In this document: one piece after another, positions 16,562 to 24,866 of the stretch
Position numbering within the stretch: position 1 is the stretch's first letter
How the letters are laid out: each line of letters opens with the position of its first letter
Origin: Segetibacter sp.
GTDB taxonomy: Bacteria; Bacteroidota; Bacteroidia; Chitinophagales; Chitinophagaceae
DNA length: 33,041 nucleotides
Assembly (NCBI GenBank): GCA_025963675.1
Contig: JAOQAJ010000122.1
Span: forward strand, 1-33,041
Reading direction: 5' to 3'
The notes under the pieces: generated by a model
Told to the model about the DNA's origin: nothing
Database searches by the model: none
Seen by the model: the letters and a program-made list of their open reading frames with translations, nothing else
Program-made: the position numbers and the translations under genes

Positions 16562-16605
16562 CTTTTATCACTATTTACCAAAAACACTGAAAATAATAAT
16601 GTTCT

Positions 16606-19600
16606 ATGAACCGGACCTTTTATCCTCTTAAAAACAGAATCCTTTATCTGATCATTATTCTAACTGTTATCATCGTTAGCTGGAAAAATCATTCGGGCAA
16701 CAGTGTTGGTGAAGGAGGTGGTAAAGAGGCGCTTTCAACTTTTGAACTGGAGCCCGGTTTTAAAATTGAGCTTGTTGCAGACGAGCCATTAATTGCCGAT
16801 CCTGTTGATATGGAGATTGATGAATACGGTAGAATGTATGTGGTTGAAATGCACGGGTATCCATTAAATAAAACCGGGTCAGGAAAAATAAAACTGGTAA
16901 CAGATTCGGATAAAGATGGTCAGATGGATAAGAGCACCGTTTTTGCCGATGGGCTAACTCTTCCCAATAGCATTTTACGATGGAAGAAAGGTGTAATGGT
17001 TACTGATGCGCCTTATGTACTTTATTTTGAAGATACTGATAACGATGGCCGTGCTGATATCAAAGACACATTGCTGACTGGCTTTGCTTTATCTAATCCG
17101 CAACATAACCTTAATAACCCTGTTTATGGAATAGATAACTGGATTTACCTCGGTCATGAAGGAGCAGTAGGTACGCAGGCCTATAAAGAACAATTTGGAG
17201 ATCCGGGAAGCGAAGTGTATTATCCAGGTCATCCTGAAAGTCCTCGATTAGCCAGGAACGCCAGTGGCCGTTCGGTTCGCTTTCAACCCGACAAACACTT
17301 GCTTGAAACGCTATCGAGCAACACGCAGTTTGGACACACTTTTGATGCATGGGGACATTATTTTCTGGTTAGTAACGCCAACCACATTTTCCAGGAAGTG
17401 ATAGCCGCACAATATCTTAATCGTAATCCTGAACTTGTTGTATCGAATGCTACTCAGAATATTTCAGACCATCAAAATGCTGCTGAAGTTTTCCCGATCA
17501 CTAAAAACCCTGAACACCAGCTACTGACGGATGTTGGCGTCATTACTTCCGCATGCGGCATTACAAGTTACCAGGGTGGCGCTTTCCCCGCACCTTTTAA
17601 TAATGTCACTTTTGTAGCAGAGCCTGTAAGTAACCTGGTGCATGTAGACAGGATAAAAGAAAATGGAGTAAGTTTTACTGCAAGCCGTATTCATCCAAAT
17701 AAAGAATTTCTTGCTTCAACCGATTCATGGTTTCGACCGGTAAATATGTACATCGGTCCCGATGGAGCGTTGTATGTCGTCGATTACTACCGTCAGATCA
17801 TCGAGCATCCCGAGTGGATGGGAGATGAGGTAGTAAAATCAGGGAAATTATACAACGGATCTGATAAAGGCCGTATCTATCGAATCACACCAAAGAATGC
17901 ACCTTCGGCAAATTGGATAAAAGGTTTGAAATTAGGCGATGCGAGTGTTGATGAATTAATACAACAACTTGCCAATCCTAATATCTGGTGGCGACTAAAT
18001 GCACAGCGTTTGTTAGTAGATCGCCGGGACAGGAACGCAGTGCAAGGACTAACTGAAATGGCTCGCAATACAAAATCTGCTCATGGCCGGTTACACGCAT
18101 TGTGGACATTGGAAGGTTTAGGTGAATTGACACCGGGAGTAATCAAACAAGCGTTAAAAGATCCCGTAGCAGGAGTGAGGGAGAATGCAATAAAGCTGGC
18201 GGAGCTTCATTTGTCTGAAGCACCGCAATTGCAAAATTCACTTCTATCGTTGAAAGCAGACCCGGATAAAAAAGTAAGATTCCAACTACTATGTACGTTG
18301 GGGTCAGTAAACACGCCGGCAGCTTCGCAAGTAAGAAACAGACTTTTGTTTAAAGATATCAAGGAGCCGTGGATGCAGGTAGCTGCTTTATCGGCCGGGG
18401 CTTCCCAGTCGGGTGCATTATTAAAAGTGGTAGTTGATAGTTTCAAGACCAATGATCCTGCATATGCATCTCTTGTCGAACGCCTAAGCACAATGATTGG
18501 GACCAGTGAGAAACCGGAAGTTATTCGTACGCTCGTTCAAAACTCACTTGTTCCCGGTTCTACTACCCAAGCAGTATGGAAAGGTGCTTTATTAAAGGGA
18601 CTCAGCCAGGGAATCAAAAACCAACAAGTAAAGGCTGAGCTTAAAGGAGAACAAAACGCACTAATTAATGCCGTTTTTGCTAATCCTTCAAAACCGGTCC
18701 GTGATGCTGCTGTGGGTTTACTAAAAGTCGTTGGTCTTCAAAATGATGATACAGTGGAACAAGCCAAAACAACAGCCGCCGCTATTGCCGCAAACAGGAA
18801 CCGACCGGCAGATAAAAGGGTAGAAGCTATTCGTTTTATCGCCCTTAGCAATCCTGCACCTTACGGGGATTTGCTAAAGAACTTGATCGCTCCGACTGAA
18901 CAGCCGGCAGTTCAGCTCGCGGCTATGCAGACCCTAAGTACTTTACCGGGCACCGCAGTTTCTCAATATCTACTAACCAAATGGGCTGACTTAACTCCTG
19001 ACATTCGCAATGAAGCCATTAATACTTTTCTGAATGATAATGCCAGAATTGCAATGCTGCTGGATGCACTCGAAAATGGTATCATTCAAAAATCAACTAT
19101 TGGTTGGCCACGAAGTGTGCGGTTAATGGCACAAAGAGATGTGAAGCTACGGGACAGGGCCAGAGTACTTCTTACAAAGGATGAAGGTGAAAGAGCGAAG
19201 GTGAATAAAGATTATCAACCGGCCCTTGCTTTAAACGGCAATTCCGCAAATGGCAGGAACATATTTTTCAAGAATTGTTCAAGCTGCCACCAGGTAAGGG
19301 GTAGCCTGGGAGTAGAGTTTGGACCAGATCTGGGAACCATTCATAACTGGTCGGGTGAAGCAATTATGGCAAATATATTAGCCCCGAATATGTCCATCTC
19401 CAGCGGCTTCGACCTCTGGGCAGTTGAACTTAAAGATGGCAGTTCGTTCCAGGGAATAATTTCAACCGAAACCCCGACAGCTATCACGCTAAAAAACGCA
19501 GGGAATGAAATAAGGACTATTAAACGGTCAGAAGTGAAATCTTTGAAAGCACTTAATATGTCTTCTATGCCCACAGGCCTGGAAAAGCAAATCAACCACC

Positions 19601-19644
19601 AGCAGATGGCCGATCTGATTGCTTACCTGAAGCAAAACAAATAG
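16606..19644 (+). CDS. PVC-type heme-binding protein (beta-propeller dehydrogenase-like + HEAT repeats + cytochrome c)
   Basis: This 1012-residue protein starts with a hydrophobic export or anchor segment (about 11-25). Residues about 45-420 resemble the beta-propeller of sugar dehydrogenases (membrane-bound dehydrogenase domain of planctomycete type), with repeated DxDxDG-like loops (DSDKDGQMD, DTDNDGRAD) and YVVDYYRQ. Residues about 440-850 are helical, HEAT-like. The C-terminal 122 residues form a cytochrome c domain with CSSCH (891-895) covalently binding one heme and a possible axial Met in SSMPTG. This matches the PVC-type CxxCH architecture described from Planctomycetes and Verrucomicrobia. 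It could oxidise a sugar or amino sugar in the periplasm and pass electrons to the respiratory chain; the substrate is unknown. It lies between the ceramidase-like gene and SusC. Confidence 0.87.
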   Translation: MNRTFYPLKNRILYLIIILTVIIVSWKNHSGNSVGEGGGKEALSTFELEPGFKIELVADEPLIADPVDMEIDEYGRMYVVEMHGYPLNKTGSGKIKLVTDSDKDGQMDKSTVFADGLTLPNSILRWKKGVMVTDAPYVLYFEDTDNDGRADIKDTLLTGFALSNPQHNLNNPVYGIDNWIYLGHEGAVGTQAYKEQFGDPGSEVYYPGHPESPRLARNASGRSVRFQPDKHLLETLSSNTQFGHTFDAWGHYFLVSNANHIFQEVIAAQYLNRNPELVVSNATQNISDHQNAAEVFPITKNPEHQLLTDVGVITSACGITSYQGGAFPAPFNNVTFVAEPVSNLVHVDRIKENGVSFTASRIHPNKEFLASTDSWFRPVNMYIGPDGALYVVDYYRQIIEHPEWMGDEVVKSGKLYNGSDKGRIYRITPKNAPSANWIKGLKLGDASVDELIQQLANPNIWWRLNAQRLLVDRRDRNAVQGLTEMARNTKSAHGRLHALWTLEGLGELTPGVIKQALKDPVAGVRENAIKLAELHLSEAPQLQNSLLSLKADPDKKVRFQLLCTLGSVNTPAASQVRNRLLFKDIKEPWMQVAALSAGASQSGALLKVVVDSFKTNDPAYASLVERLSTMIGTSEKPEVIRTLVQNSLVPGSTTQAVWKGALLKGLSQGIKNQQVKAELKGEQNALINAVFANPSKPVRDAAVGLLKVVGLQNDDTVEQAKTTAAAIAANRNRPADKRVEAIRFIALSNPAPYGDLLKNLIAPTEQPAVQLAAMQTLSTLPGTAVSQYLLTKWADLTPDIRNEAINTFLNDNARIAMLLDALENGIIQKSTIGWPRSVRLMAQRDVKLRDRARVLLTKDEGERAKVNKDYQPALALNGNSANGRNIFFKNCSSCHQVRGSLGVEFGPDLGTIHNWSGEAIMANILAPNMSISSGFDLWAVELKDGSSFQGIISTETPTAITLKNAGNEIRTIKRSEVKSLKALNMSSMPTGLEKQINHQQMADLIAYLKQNK

Positions 19645-19970
19645 GGAAATTTCTTGTGTTTATATAAAACCGGCAATATTGGGAATATAAAAAGTTAAGA
19701 CTGCTATTAACTTATCAAATAATAGAACCGCCTATCAAGCATCCTGGTACACATTATCTCCAATTCATCCGTATTCACCGATAAAAGTATTTTTTATCAT
19801 TCATCGGTTGTTAAAAATGCATTGACATGTTTTAACTCTTGCTGTATTAACTGTACATTAGTCAGACCAAGATGATCCCCTGTTTTTAAACGATTATTGT
19901 ATGGCTTAATTCAAAAAAAGCTATAAAATCATTGTGTCGTTTTTTATTTATTTTAAACCAAAAACTACTT
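19645..19970. promoter_or_regulatory. susC upstream region with hairpin
   Basis: This 326-bp AT-rich gap before SusC probably holds its promoter or leader. A hairpin can form at 19777-19808: ACCGAT pairs with ATCGGT, and inside it GATAAAA (19780-19786) pairs with TTTTATC (19792-19798). It could terminate read-through from the heme-protein gene or act as a leader structure. No convincing TAnnTTTG element was found. Confidence 0.45.
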
Positions 19971-22900
19971 ATGAGATTAGTTGCAAACGACAAATGTTCG
20001 CATTTGCCAAAGCTTTTTATGAAAAAGCTCCTGCTTTTCAGTGTTACTTCTCTTTTTTTATTTGCTTTTAGCCTTAGTGCCGCAGCAAAAAAACATGCAC
20101 CACCCCCAATTGATATTACTGGTAAAGTAACCGACGACAAGGGAGAACCTGTTGCCGGAGCATCTGTATTTATTGCCGGGACGTCAAAAGGTACTACCAC
20201 AAATAGCGCCGGCGAATTTGTTATCAATGTCCCTGGTTCCGCAACGAAACTTGAGATTTCAAACGTTGGTTTCCAGACTCAAACAATCCAGGTTGGTAAC
20301 GGTACTCACTTAACCATTTCGTTGGTTAAATCTATTGCAGGTTTAGACGACGTAGTGGTGGTTGGTTATGGTCGGGTAAGAAAACGTGACTTGACCGGTT
20401 CAGTTTCGTCTGTATCATCAAGAGATATCACATCCTATCCGGCACCAGGCGCATTACTTGCACTGCAAGGTAAAACAACAGGGGTACAGGTGCTACAGAA
20501 TTCAGGTGCTCCGGGAGCTCCTATCACTGTTCGCGTGCGGGGTGCCAATTCACTATTAGGCAACAATGAGCCGCTCTACGTTGTTGATGGTTTTCCGTTG
20601 ACCAGCGATCCTAACGCTATCAATCCTAACGACATTCAATCCATCGAGATTTTGAAAGATGCCTCTGCAACTGCCATATATGGATCAAGAGGTGCAAATG
20701 GTGTGATACTTATCACAACCAAAACCGGAAGAGCAGGCAGGAGTGAAGTAACTTTTGACAGTTATTATGCAACTCAAAAGGTAACTAAGACAATTCCCAT
20801 GCTGAATGCAAAACAGTTTGCTGAAATAGCAAATGAGCGCGCTGCCAACGATGGTAACGCTGCCTATTTTACCCAGGACCAGGTAAATTCGTTTGGTGAA
20901 GGAACCGACTGGCAAAAAGCATTATTCCGCACTGCGCCAATGCAAAATCATGCTATCAATGTAGCAGGCGGAAATGAAAATACCCAATACTCCGTTTCCG
21001 GAAGCTTTTTGAAGCAAGATGGTATTATTGCCGGCTCAGCTTTAGAAAGAGGTTCATTAAGGGCTAACCTTTCTCAAAAGATAAGTGAAAAGATAAGGAT
21101 GAGTTATAATGCCATTATGACCAACACTAATCTTTCTCAGTTAGACATCAATGGCCAAAAAGGTGGCACCACTTTGTCTGCTGTTTTGGTTGCTCCGCCA
21201 ACGATTGCCCCAGTTGATGCAAATGGAAACTACAATAATATAAGAGCTTACGTTTTTAGCCCAAATGAATTAAGAAATCCACTAGCCATCTCAACCCAAC
21301 GCAGGCAAAAAGCAAATACAAGATACATTCTGGCCGGAACTGCGGTGAACTACGAGCTGGTTAAAGATCTGATGTTCCGATCTTCAATAGGTATAGAATC
21401 AGTTAATACACGTGAGGACCTTTATTCTACACGACTACTGGATAACTCACCCACCGGAAGTGCATCTATCAGATTTGACAACCTGATGAATGTGCTGAAT
21501 GAAAACACCCTGACTTTCAACAAGAAGATAAACGAGGATAACAGCGTTAATGCTCTTGCTGGTTTCACCTACCAGGATAATAGATTTAAAACGGCAGGTA
21601 CTGGTACAGCATCCGGTTTCTTGACTGACCAATTTGAAACAAACAACCTTTCTGCTGGTACAGTATTCGGTACGCCTTCCAGTAATTCTTCCCGCTGGAC
21701 TTTGATCTCTTACCTTGGTCGTGTTAATTACTCCTTTAAAAATACTTACCTGTTAACTGCAAGTATCCGGGCTGATGGCTCATCACGTTTTGGAGAGGGC
21801 AACAAATGGGGATATTTTCCATCCGCAGCTTTTGCATGGAGAGCTATTAACGAAAGCTTCATGCAAAATCAGAACTCTTTATCTGACCTCAAATTCAGGG
21901 CATCGTGGGGAGTTACAGGAAATACCGCTATCGATCCATATCAAACACTTAATACGCTTACCACTTACAATGCCGTTTTCGGCGACACCCGTTACGTTGG
22001 TTTTGCCCCAAACAATAACAGCCTGGCTAATCCTAATCTGAAATGGGAAACCACCATTCAGACAGACTTCGGAGTTGATGTTGGCGTATTAAAAGATCGT
22101 CTTAGCCTTAGTTTTGACTACTACAACAAAGACACCCGTGACTTGCTTGCAAGCATACAGTTACCTACTTCAGCCGGGTACTCTAATACCTTGAGCAATG
22201 TAGGAAGAATAAGAAATAGGGGTATTGAACTGGGTCTAAACGGAATAATCATAGACTCCAGGGCAGTAAAATGGTCAATGGGCGTAAACTTCACTAAGAA
22301 TAAAAGCAAGGCAATTAAGCTCGCCGGTGGAAGCGACGTTTTTGGTGTAGCCATTCCTCAACCACTTTCTGTATCAGTAAACCTTGTTAGGGAAGGTCTT
22401 CCTGTCGGGGTTTTCTACGGCTTTCTCGAAGATGGTCTCGATGCCAATGGTGCCATCAAATACAAGGACCTTGATGGAAAAGCGGGCATAACAAATGCTG
22501 ACAGAACAATTATCGGTGATCCAAATCCTGACTTTATTTACAATGTGAATTCCAGGACGAGCTTCAAAAATCTCGAATTGAACTTTTCCATCCAGGGAGT
22601 TCAGGGCAACGATATTTTCAATGTGAACAAAACAGCGGTAGCCAACAGTTTCTATTTCGGCGAAAATCAGTTGAGTGATGTTTACAATAACCATTGGACT
22701 GCATCAAAGCCTGATCCTAACGCAAAATATCCTAAGCTGAGCACTAAGACTGTGTTCTCCGCTTCAGACCGTTTTGTTGAAGATGGTTCTTTTTTAAGGT
22801 TGAAAAACATTCAACTTGGATATAACATCCAACCTTCTAAACTCGGTGTACGGTGGATCAAGAACTTCCAGTTGTATGTAAGCGGCCAGAACTTGTTGAC

Positions 22901-23033
22901 AGCAACAAAATATTCATGGTACGATCCTGAAATAAACACTCGTGGAGGAAGTAATTCATTTTCCAACGGAATTGATAACGCTGGTTACCCTAATGCAAAG
23001 ACTTATACTGTCGGAGCTAGAATGACCCTTTAA
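19971..23033 (+). CDS. SusC/RagA-family TonB-linked outer-membrane transporter
   Basis: This transporter is about 1020 residues. The ATG at 19971 has the same ACTTATG context as the starts at 14892 and 24867. The in-frame ATG at 20019 (MKKLLLFSVTSLFLFAFSLS) would begin directly at the signal peptide and is equally plausible. After the leader comes a carboxypeptidase-like regulatory domain (ITGKVTDDKGEPVAGASVF), then the TonB-box region DDVVVVGYGRVRKRDLTGSV. The plug follows, with VRVRGANSLLGNNEPLYVVD and IYGSRGANGVILITTK. The rest is a 22-strand-type beta-barrel ending TYTVGARMTL. It imports oligosaccharides or other large ligands with the SusD lipoprotein encoded 28 bp downstream. No N-terminal STN domain is seen, which fits the absence of a neighbouring ECF sigma/anti-sigma pair. 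Confidence 0.95.
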   Translation: MRLVANDKCSHLPKLFMKKLLLFSVTSLFLFAFSLSAAAKKHAPPPIDITGKVTDDKGEPVAGASVFIAGTSKGTTTNSAGEFVINVPGSATKLEISNVGFQTQTIQVGNGTHLTISLVKSIAGLDDVVVVGYGRVRKRDLTGSVSSVSSRDITSYPAPGALLALQGKTTGVQVLQNSGAPGAPITVRVRGANSLLGNNEPLYVVDGFPLTSDPNAINPNDIQSIEILKDASATAIYGSRGANGVILITTKTGRAGRSEVTFDSYYATQKVTKTIPMLNAKQFAEIANERAANDGNAAYFTQDQVNSFGEGTDWQKALFRTAPMQNHAINVAGGNENTQYSVSGSFLKQDGIIAGSALERGSLRANLSQKISEKIRMSYNAIMTNTNLSQLDINGQKGGTTLSAVLVAPPTIAPVDANGNYNNIRAYVFSPNELRNPLAISTQRRQKANTRYILAGTAVNYELVKDLMFRSSIGIESVNTREDLYSTRLLDNSPTGSASIRFDNLMNVLNENTLTFNKKINEDNSVNALAGFTYQDNRFKTAGTGTASGFLTDQFETNNLSAGTVFGTPSSNSSRWTLISYLGRVNYSFKNTYLLTASIRADGSSRFGEGNKWGYFPSAAFAWRAINESFMQNQNSLSDLKFRASWGVTGNTAIDPYQTLNTLTTYNAVFGDTRYVGFAPNNNSLANPNLKWETTIQTDFGVDVGVLKDRLSLSFDYYNKDTRDLLASIQLPTSAGYSNTLSNVGRIRNRGIELGLNGIIIDSRAVKWSMGVNFTKNKSKAIKLAGGSDVFGVAIPQPLSVSVNLVREGLPVGVFYGFLEDGLDANGAIKYKDLDGKAGITNADRTIIGDPNPDFIYNVNSRTSFKNLELNFSIQGVQGNDIFNVNKTAVANSFYFGENQLSDVYNNHWTASKPDPNAKYPKLSTKTVFSASDRFVEDGSFLRLKNIQLGYNIQPSKLGVRWIKNFQLYVSGQNLLTATKYSWYDPEINTRGGSNSFSNGIDNAGYPNAKTYTVGARMTL

Positions 23034-23061
23034 TTCTAAAAGCATTTTAAAAAAATAAGCA

Positions 23062-24525
23062 ATGAAATTCAATAAAATATTACCTGCTTCAGCTGCCCTG
23101 TTTATGCTTGTGGCATCATGCTCCAAGCAGCTACAGGAAAAGCCGGAAAGCTTGTTGTCAACCACTAATTTTTACAAAACTAAAGCAGATGCTGTAGCGG
23201 CGGTTGATGCTATCTATAATCCTCTTCGCAATGAATATGGCGGAACAGAATGGGGAGGCCAGTTTACTGCTGCAGAGGATTATTCGTATGGTACCGGCAT
23301 TTATGCTGCCATTGGCCAGTACGTATTGACCTCGTCCGATATCGGAAGAACTGATGCGTCATGGAGAAATTTTTACCGTTCTATCCGTAATGCGAATCTT
23401 GTTTTAAAATATGTTCCGCCTATCCTCATGACTGATGCAGAAAGAAATGCCATTTTAGGAGAAGCCCGTTTTTTACGTGCGCTTGCCTATCGCAATCTTG
23501 TACGCAGTTGGGGGGCTGTTCCGTTAAGGACCGATCCAACAGAAAATGTTGAACAGGTTCACATGAAAAGAACGCCGGTGGCAGAAGTTAATGCATTCAT
23601 TATCGAAGATTTGAAATTTGCTGAAACAAACTTGCCTAATTCACAGTCTATGATTGGTCGGCCAACAAAATGGTCTGCTAAAGTATTCCTTGCAGATTTT
23701 TACCTGTATAATGAGAAATGGCAGGAGGCCCGTGATAAGGCGGACGAGGTAATTAAGGCAAATGTCTACTCACTGGTTCCAGTTACGAAACCTTCTGATT
23801 TCGAAAATATTTTCGGACCGACGGTTCAAACGCACACCGAGGATGTTTTCTCTTTTAAATATTCAAGAGCAAACGGAGGTTCGCAAATTGCGCAGCAATA
23901 CGCAATGCCTAATAGCGCTTATTCAGAAAACGGGTACTCTTCTTTTTATGGTGTACCTACGATGCCGCTTCTGAGAGATTGGGATAAAAACGACTTAAGG
24001 TACCAGTTCGACGTTTATACTTCTTACCCCAACCGTTCTGGGGCAATTACTCCAACAAGTGCTGATAGGCCATTGATGTTCGGCAAGTTTAAAGACGCCG
24101 GGTTCGCACCTAGTCATGGCAACGATTTTCCTATTTATCGTTATCCTGATGCGCTGTTTATCTATGCAGAGGCAGATAACCAGGTTAGTGGTGGTCCTAC
24201 CGTTCTTGCCCTCGAAAGATTGAATATGGTACACAGAAGGGCATACGGCTATTCTGCGACAGCACCTTCTCCGGTTGATTTTACAATTGCGACAGCTCCT
24301 ACTGCACAGGCTTTCAGAGATCTTGTCTTAAGAGAAAGAGCCTACGAGTTCCTTGCCGAACACAAACGTTGGTTCGATCTTGTTCGTACGAAAACATACA
24401 AACAGGTGATCAAGGAAGCGAAAGGAATTGACGTACCCGATAAGTTTTTGCTGTTTCCGATCCCGCAGGCAGAGATAGACAATAACGACGAGATCGCTGC
24501 AGGCGATCAAAATCCCGGTTACTAA
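23062..24525 (+). CDS. SusD/RagB-family nutrient-binding lipoprotein
   Basis: This 487-residue lipoprotein has a leader ending LVASC (Cys20 is the lipidation site). SusD features are visible: an N-terminal FYKTKADAVAAVDAIYNPLR helix, TPR-like helices with NANLVLKYVP and GEARFLRALAYRNLVRSWGAVPL, a later ALFIYAEADNQ block, and the C-terminal ERAYEFLAEHKRWFDLVRT followed by LLFPIPQAEIDNN. SusD proteins sit on the outer-membrane surface and cap the SusC barrel, binding the ligand. It follows SusC by 28 bp, so the two are co-transcribed. Ligand identity cannot be predicted from sequence; the HexNAc-processing neighbours suggest a GlcNAc- or GalNAc-containing glycan or glycoconjugate. Confidence 0.95.
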   Translation: MKFNKILPASAALFMLVASCSKQLQEKPESLLSTTNFYKTKADAVAAVDAIYNPLRNEYGGTEWGGQFTAAEDYSYGTGIYAAIGQYVLTSSDIGRTDASWRNFYRSIRNANLVLKYVPPILMTDAERNAILGEARFLRALAYRNLVRSWGAVPLRTDPTENVEQVHMKRTPVAEVNAFIIEDLKFAETNLPNSQSMIGRPTKWSAKVFLADFYLYNEKWQEARDKADEVIKANVYSLVPVTKPSDFENIFGPTVQTHTEDVFSFKYSRANGGSQIAQQYAMPNSAYSENGYSSFYGVPTMPLLRDWDKNDLRYQFDVYTSYPNRSGAITPTSADRPLMFGKFKDAGFAPSHGNDFPIYRYPDALFIYAEADNQVSGGPTVLALERLNMVHRRAYGYSATAPSPVDFTIATAPTAQAFRDLVLRERAYEFLAEHKRWFDLVRTKTYKQVIKEAKGIDVPDKFLLFPIPQAEIDNNDEIAAGDQNPGY

Positions 24526-24585
24526 TAGTTAAATGTGAAGATCGGGCGTTTGCATTTTTTGGGAACGAGCTATGATTGGTAATTG

Positions 24586-24611
24586 AACATCGTTGTGTCA
24601 CTCACTTGTAC
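24586..24611 (-). repeat. Dispersed intergenic repeat, copy E
   Basis: The minus strand contains the exact core GTGAGTGACACAACGATG, preceded by GTACAA and followed by TT. It is the best match to copy A, with one mismatch over 26 bp. Confidence 0.8.
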
Positions 24612-24795
24612 GATTCGTTATTTATTCAGCCATGGCATCACAATAGGTAAAGCATGTAGTTGGATCTTTTTGAAACATAAATAGAATTTTGCCAAATATT
24701 GAATAAATACCTTCTTATCCATTCCGTCGGAAAAAGAGTTTTTACAGAAGAAATTAAAGTCGGGAAAGACACAGATTATTGTAGAAGCAGTTCCT

Positions 24796-24835
24796 AATAA
24801 AAACAATTTACCAGTACCGGTAAATTGTTTTTATT
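24796..24835. terminator. Strong bidirectional terminator-like hairpin
   Basis: There is a perfect 17-bp inverted repeat: AATAAAAACAATTTACC (24796-24812) and its complement (24819-24835), with a 6-base loop. The A-run on one side and T-run on the other let it act in both directions. It ends 32 bp before the PHP gene start, so it probably separates the SusCD transcript from that gene. Confidence 0.8.
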
Positions 24836-24866
24836 ATTGGCAATTCATATTCAAGTATCACAACTT

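Larger units (their letters stand above)
16305..16605. other. Intergenic region with two repeat copies and a CCCCTTTAGGGG block
   Basis: This roughly 300-bp gap between the ceramidase-like and heme-protein genes holds repeat copies C (16450-16476) and D (16543-16561). Between them lies a short palindromic block CCCCTTTAGGGG (16520-16531) followed by a G-rich run; similar CCCTAAAGGG sequence is at 32948. No gene is evident, and open frames here look like translated repeats. Confidence 0.6.
24526..24866. other. Intergenic region after susD
   Basis: This gap of about 340 bp holds repeat copy E and the strong hairpin at 24796-24835. A 62-codon minus-strand frame (24618-24806) shows no recognisable protein. 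No promoter was identified for the downstream gene. Confidence 0.55.

Noticed and set aside
16270-16590. Overlapping frames of 106 (plus) and 92 (minus) codons
   Set aside because: They cover the repeat-filled gap and the 3' end of the ceramidase-like gene; no protein-like features were seen.
24618-24806. 62-codon minus-strand frame
   Set aside because: It has no recognisable domain and ends in the arm of the terminator hairpin; it could be a very decayed relic, but I cannot support it.
24825-24866. TTG start for the PHP gene at 24825
   Set aside because: It begins inside the 3' arm of the terminator hairpin and adds residues before a proper signal peptide starting at the ATG at 24867.
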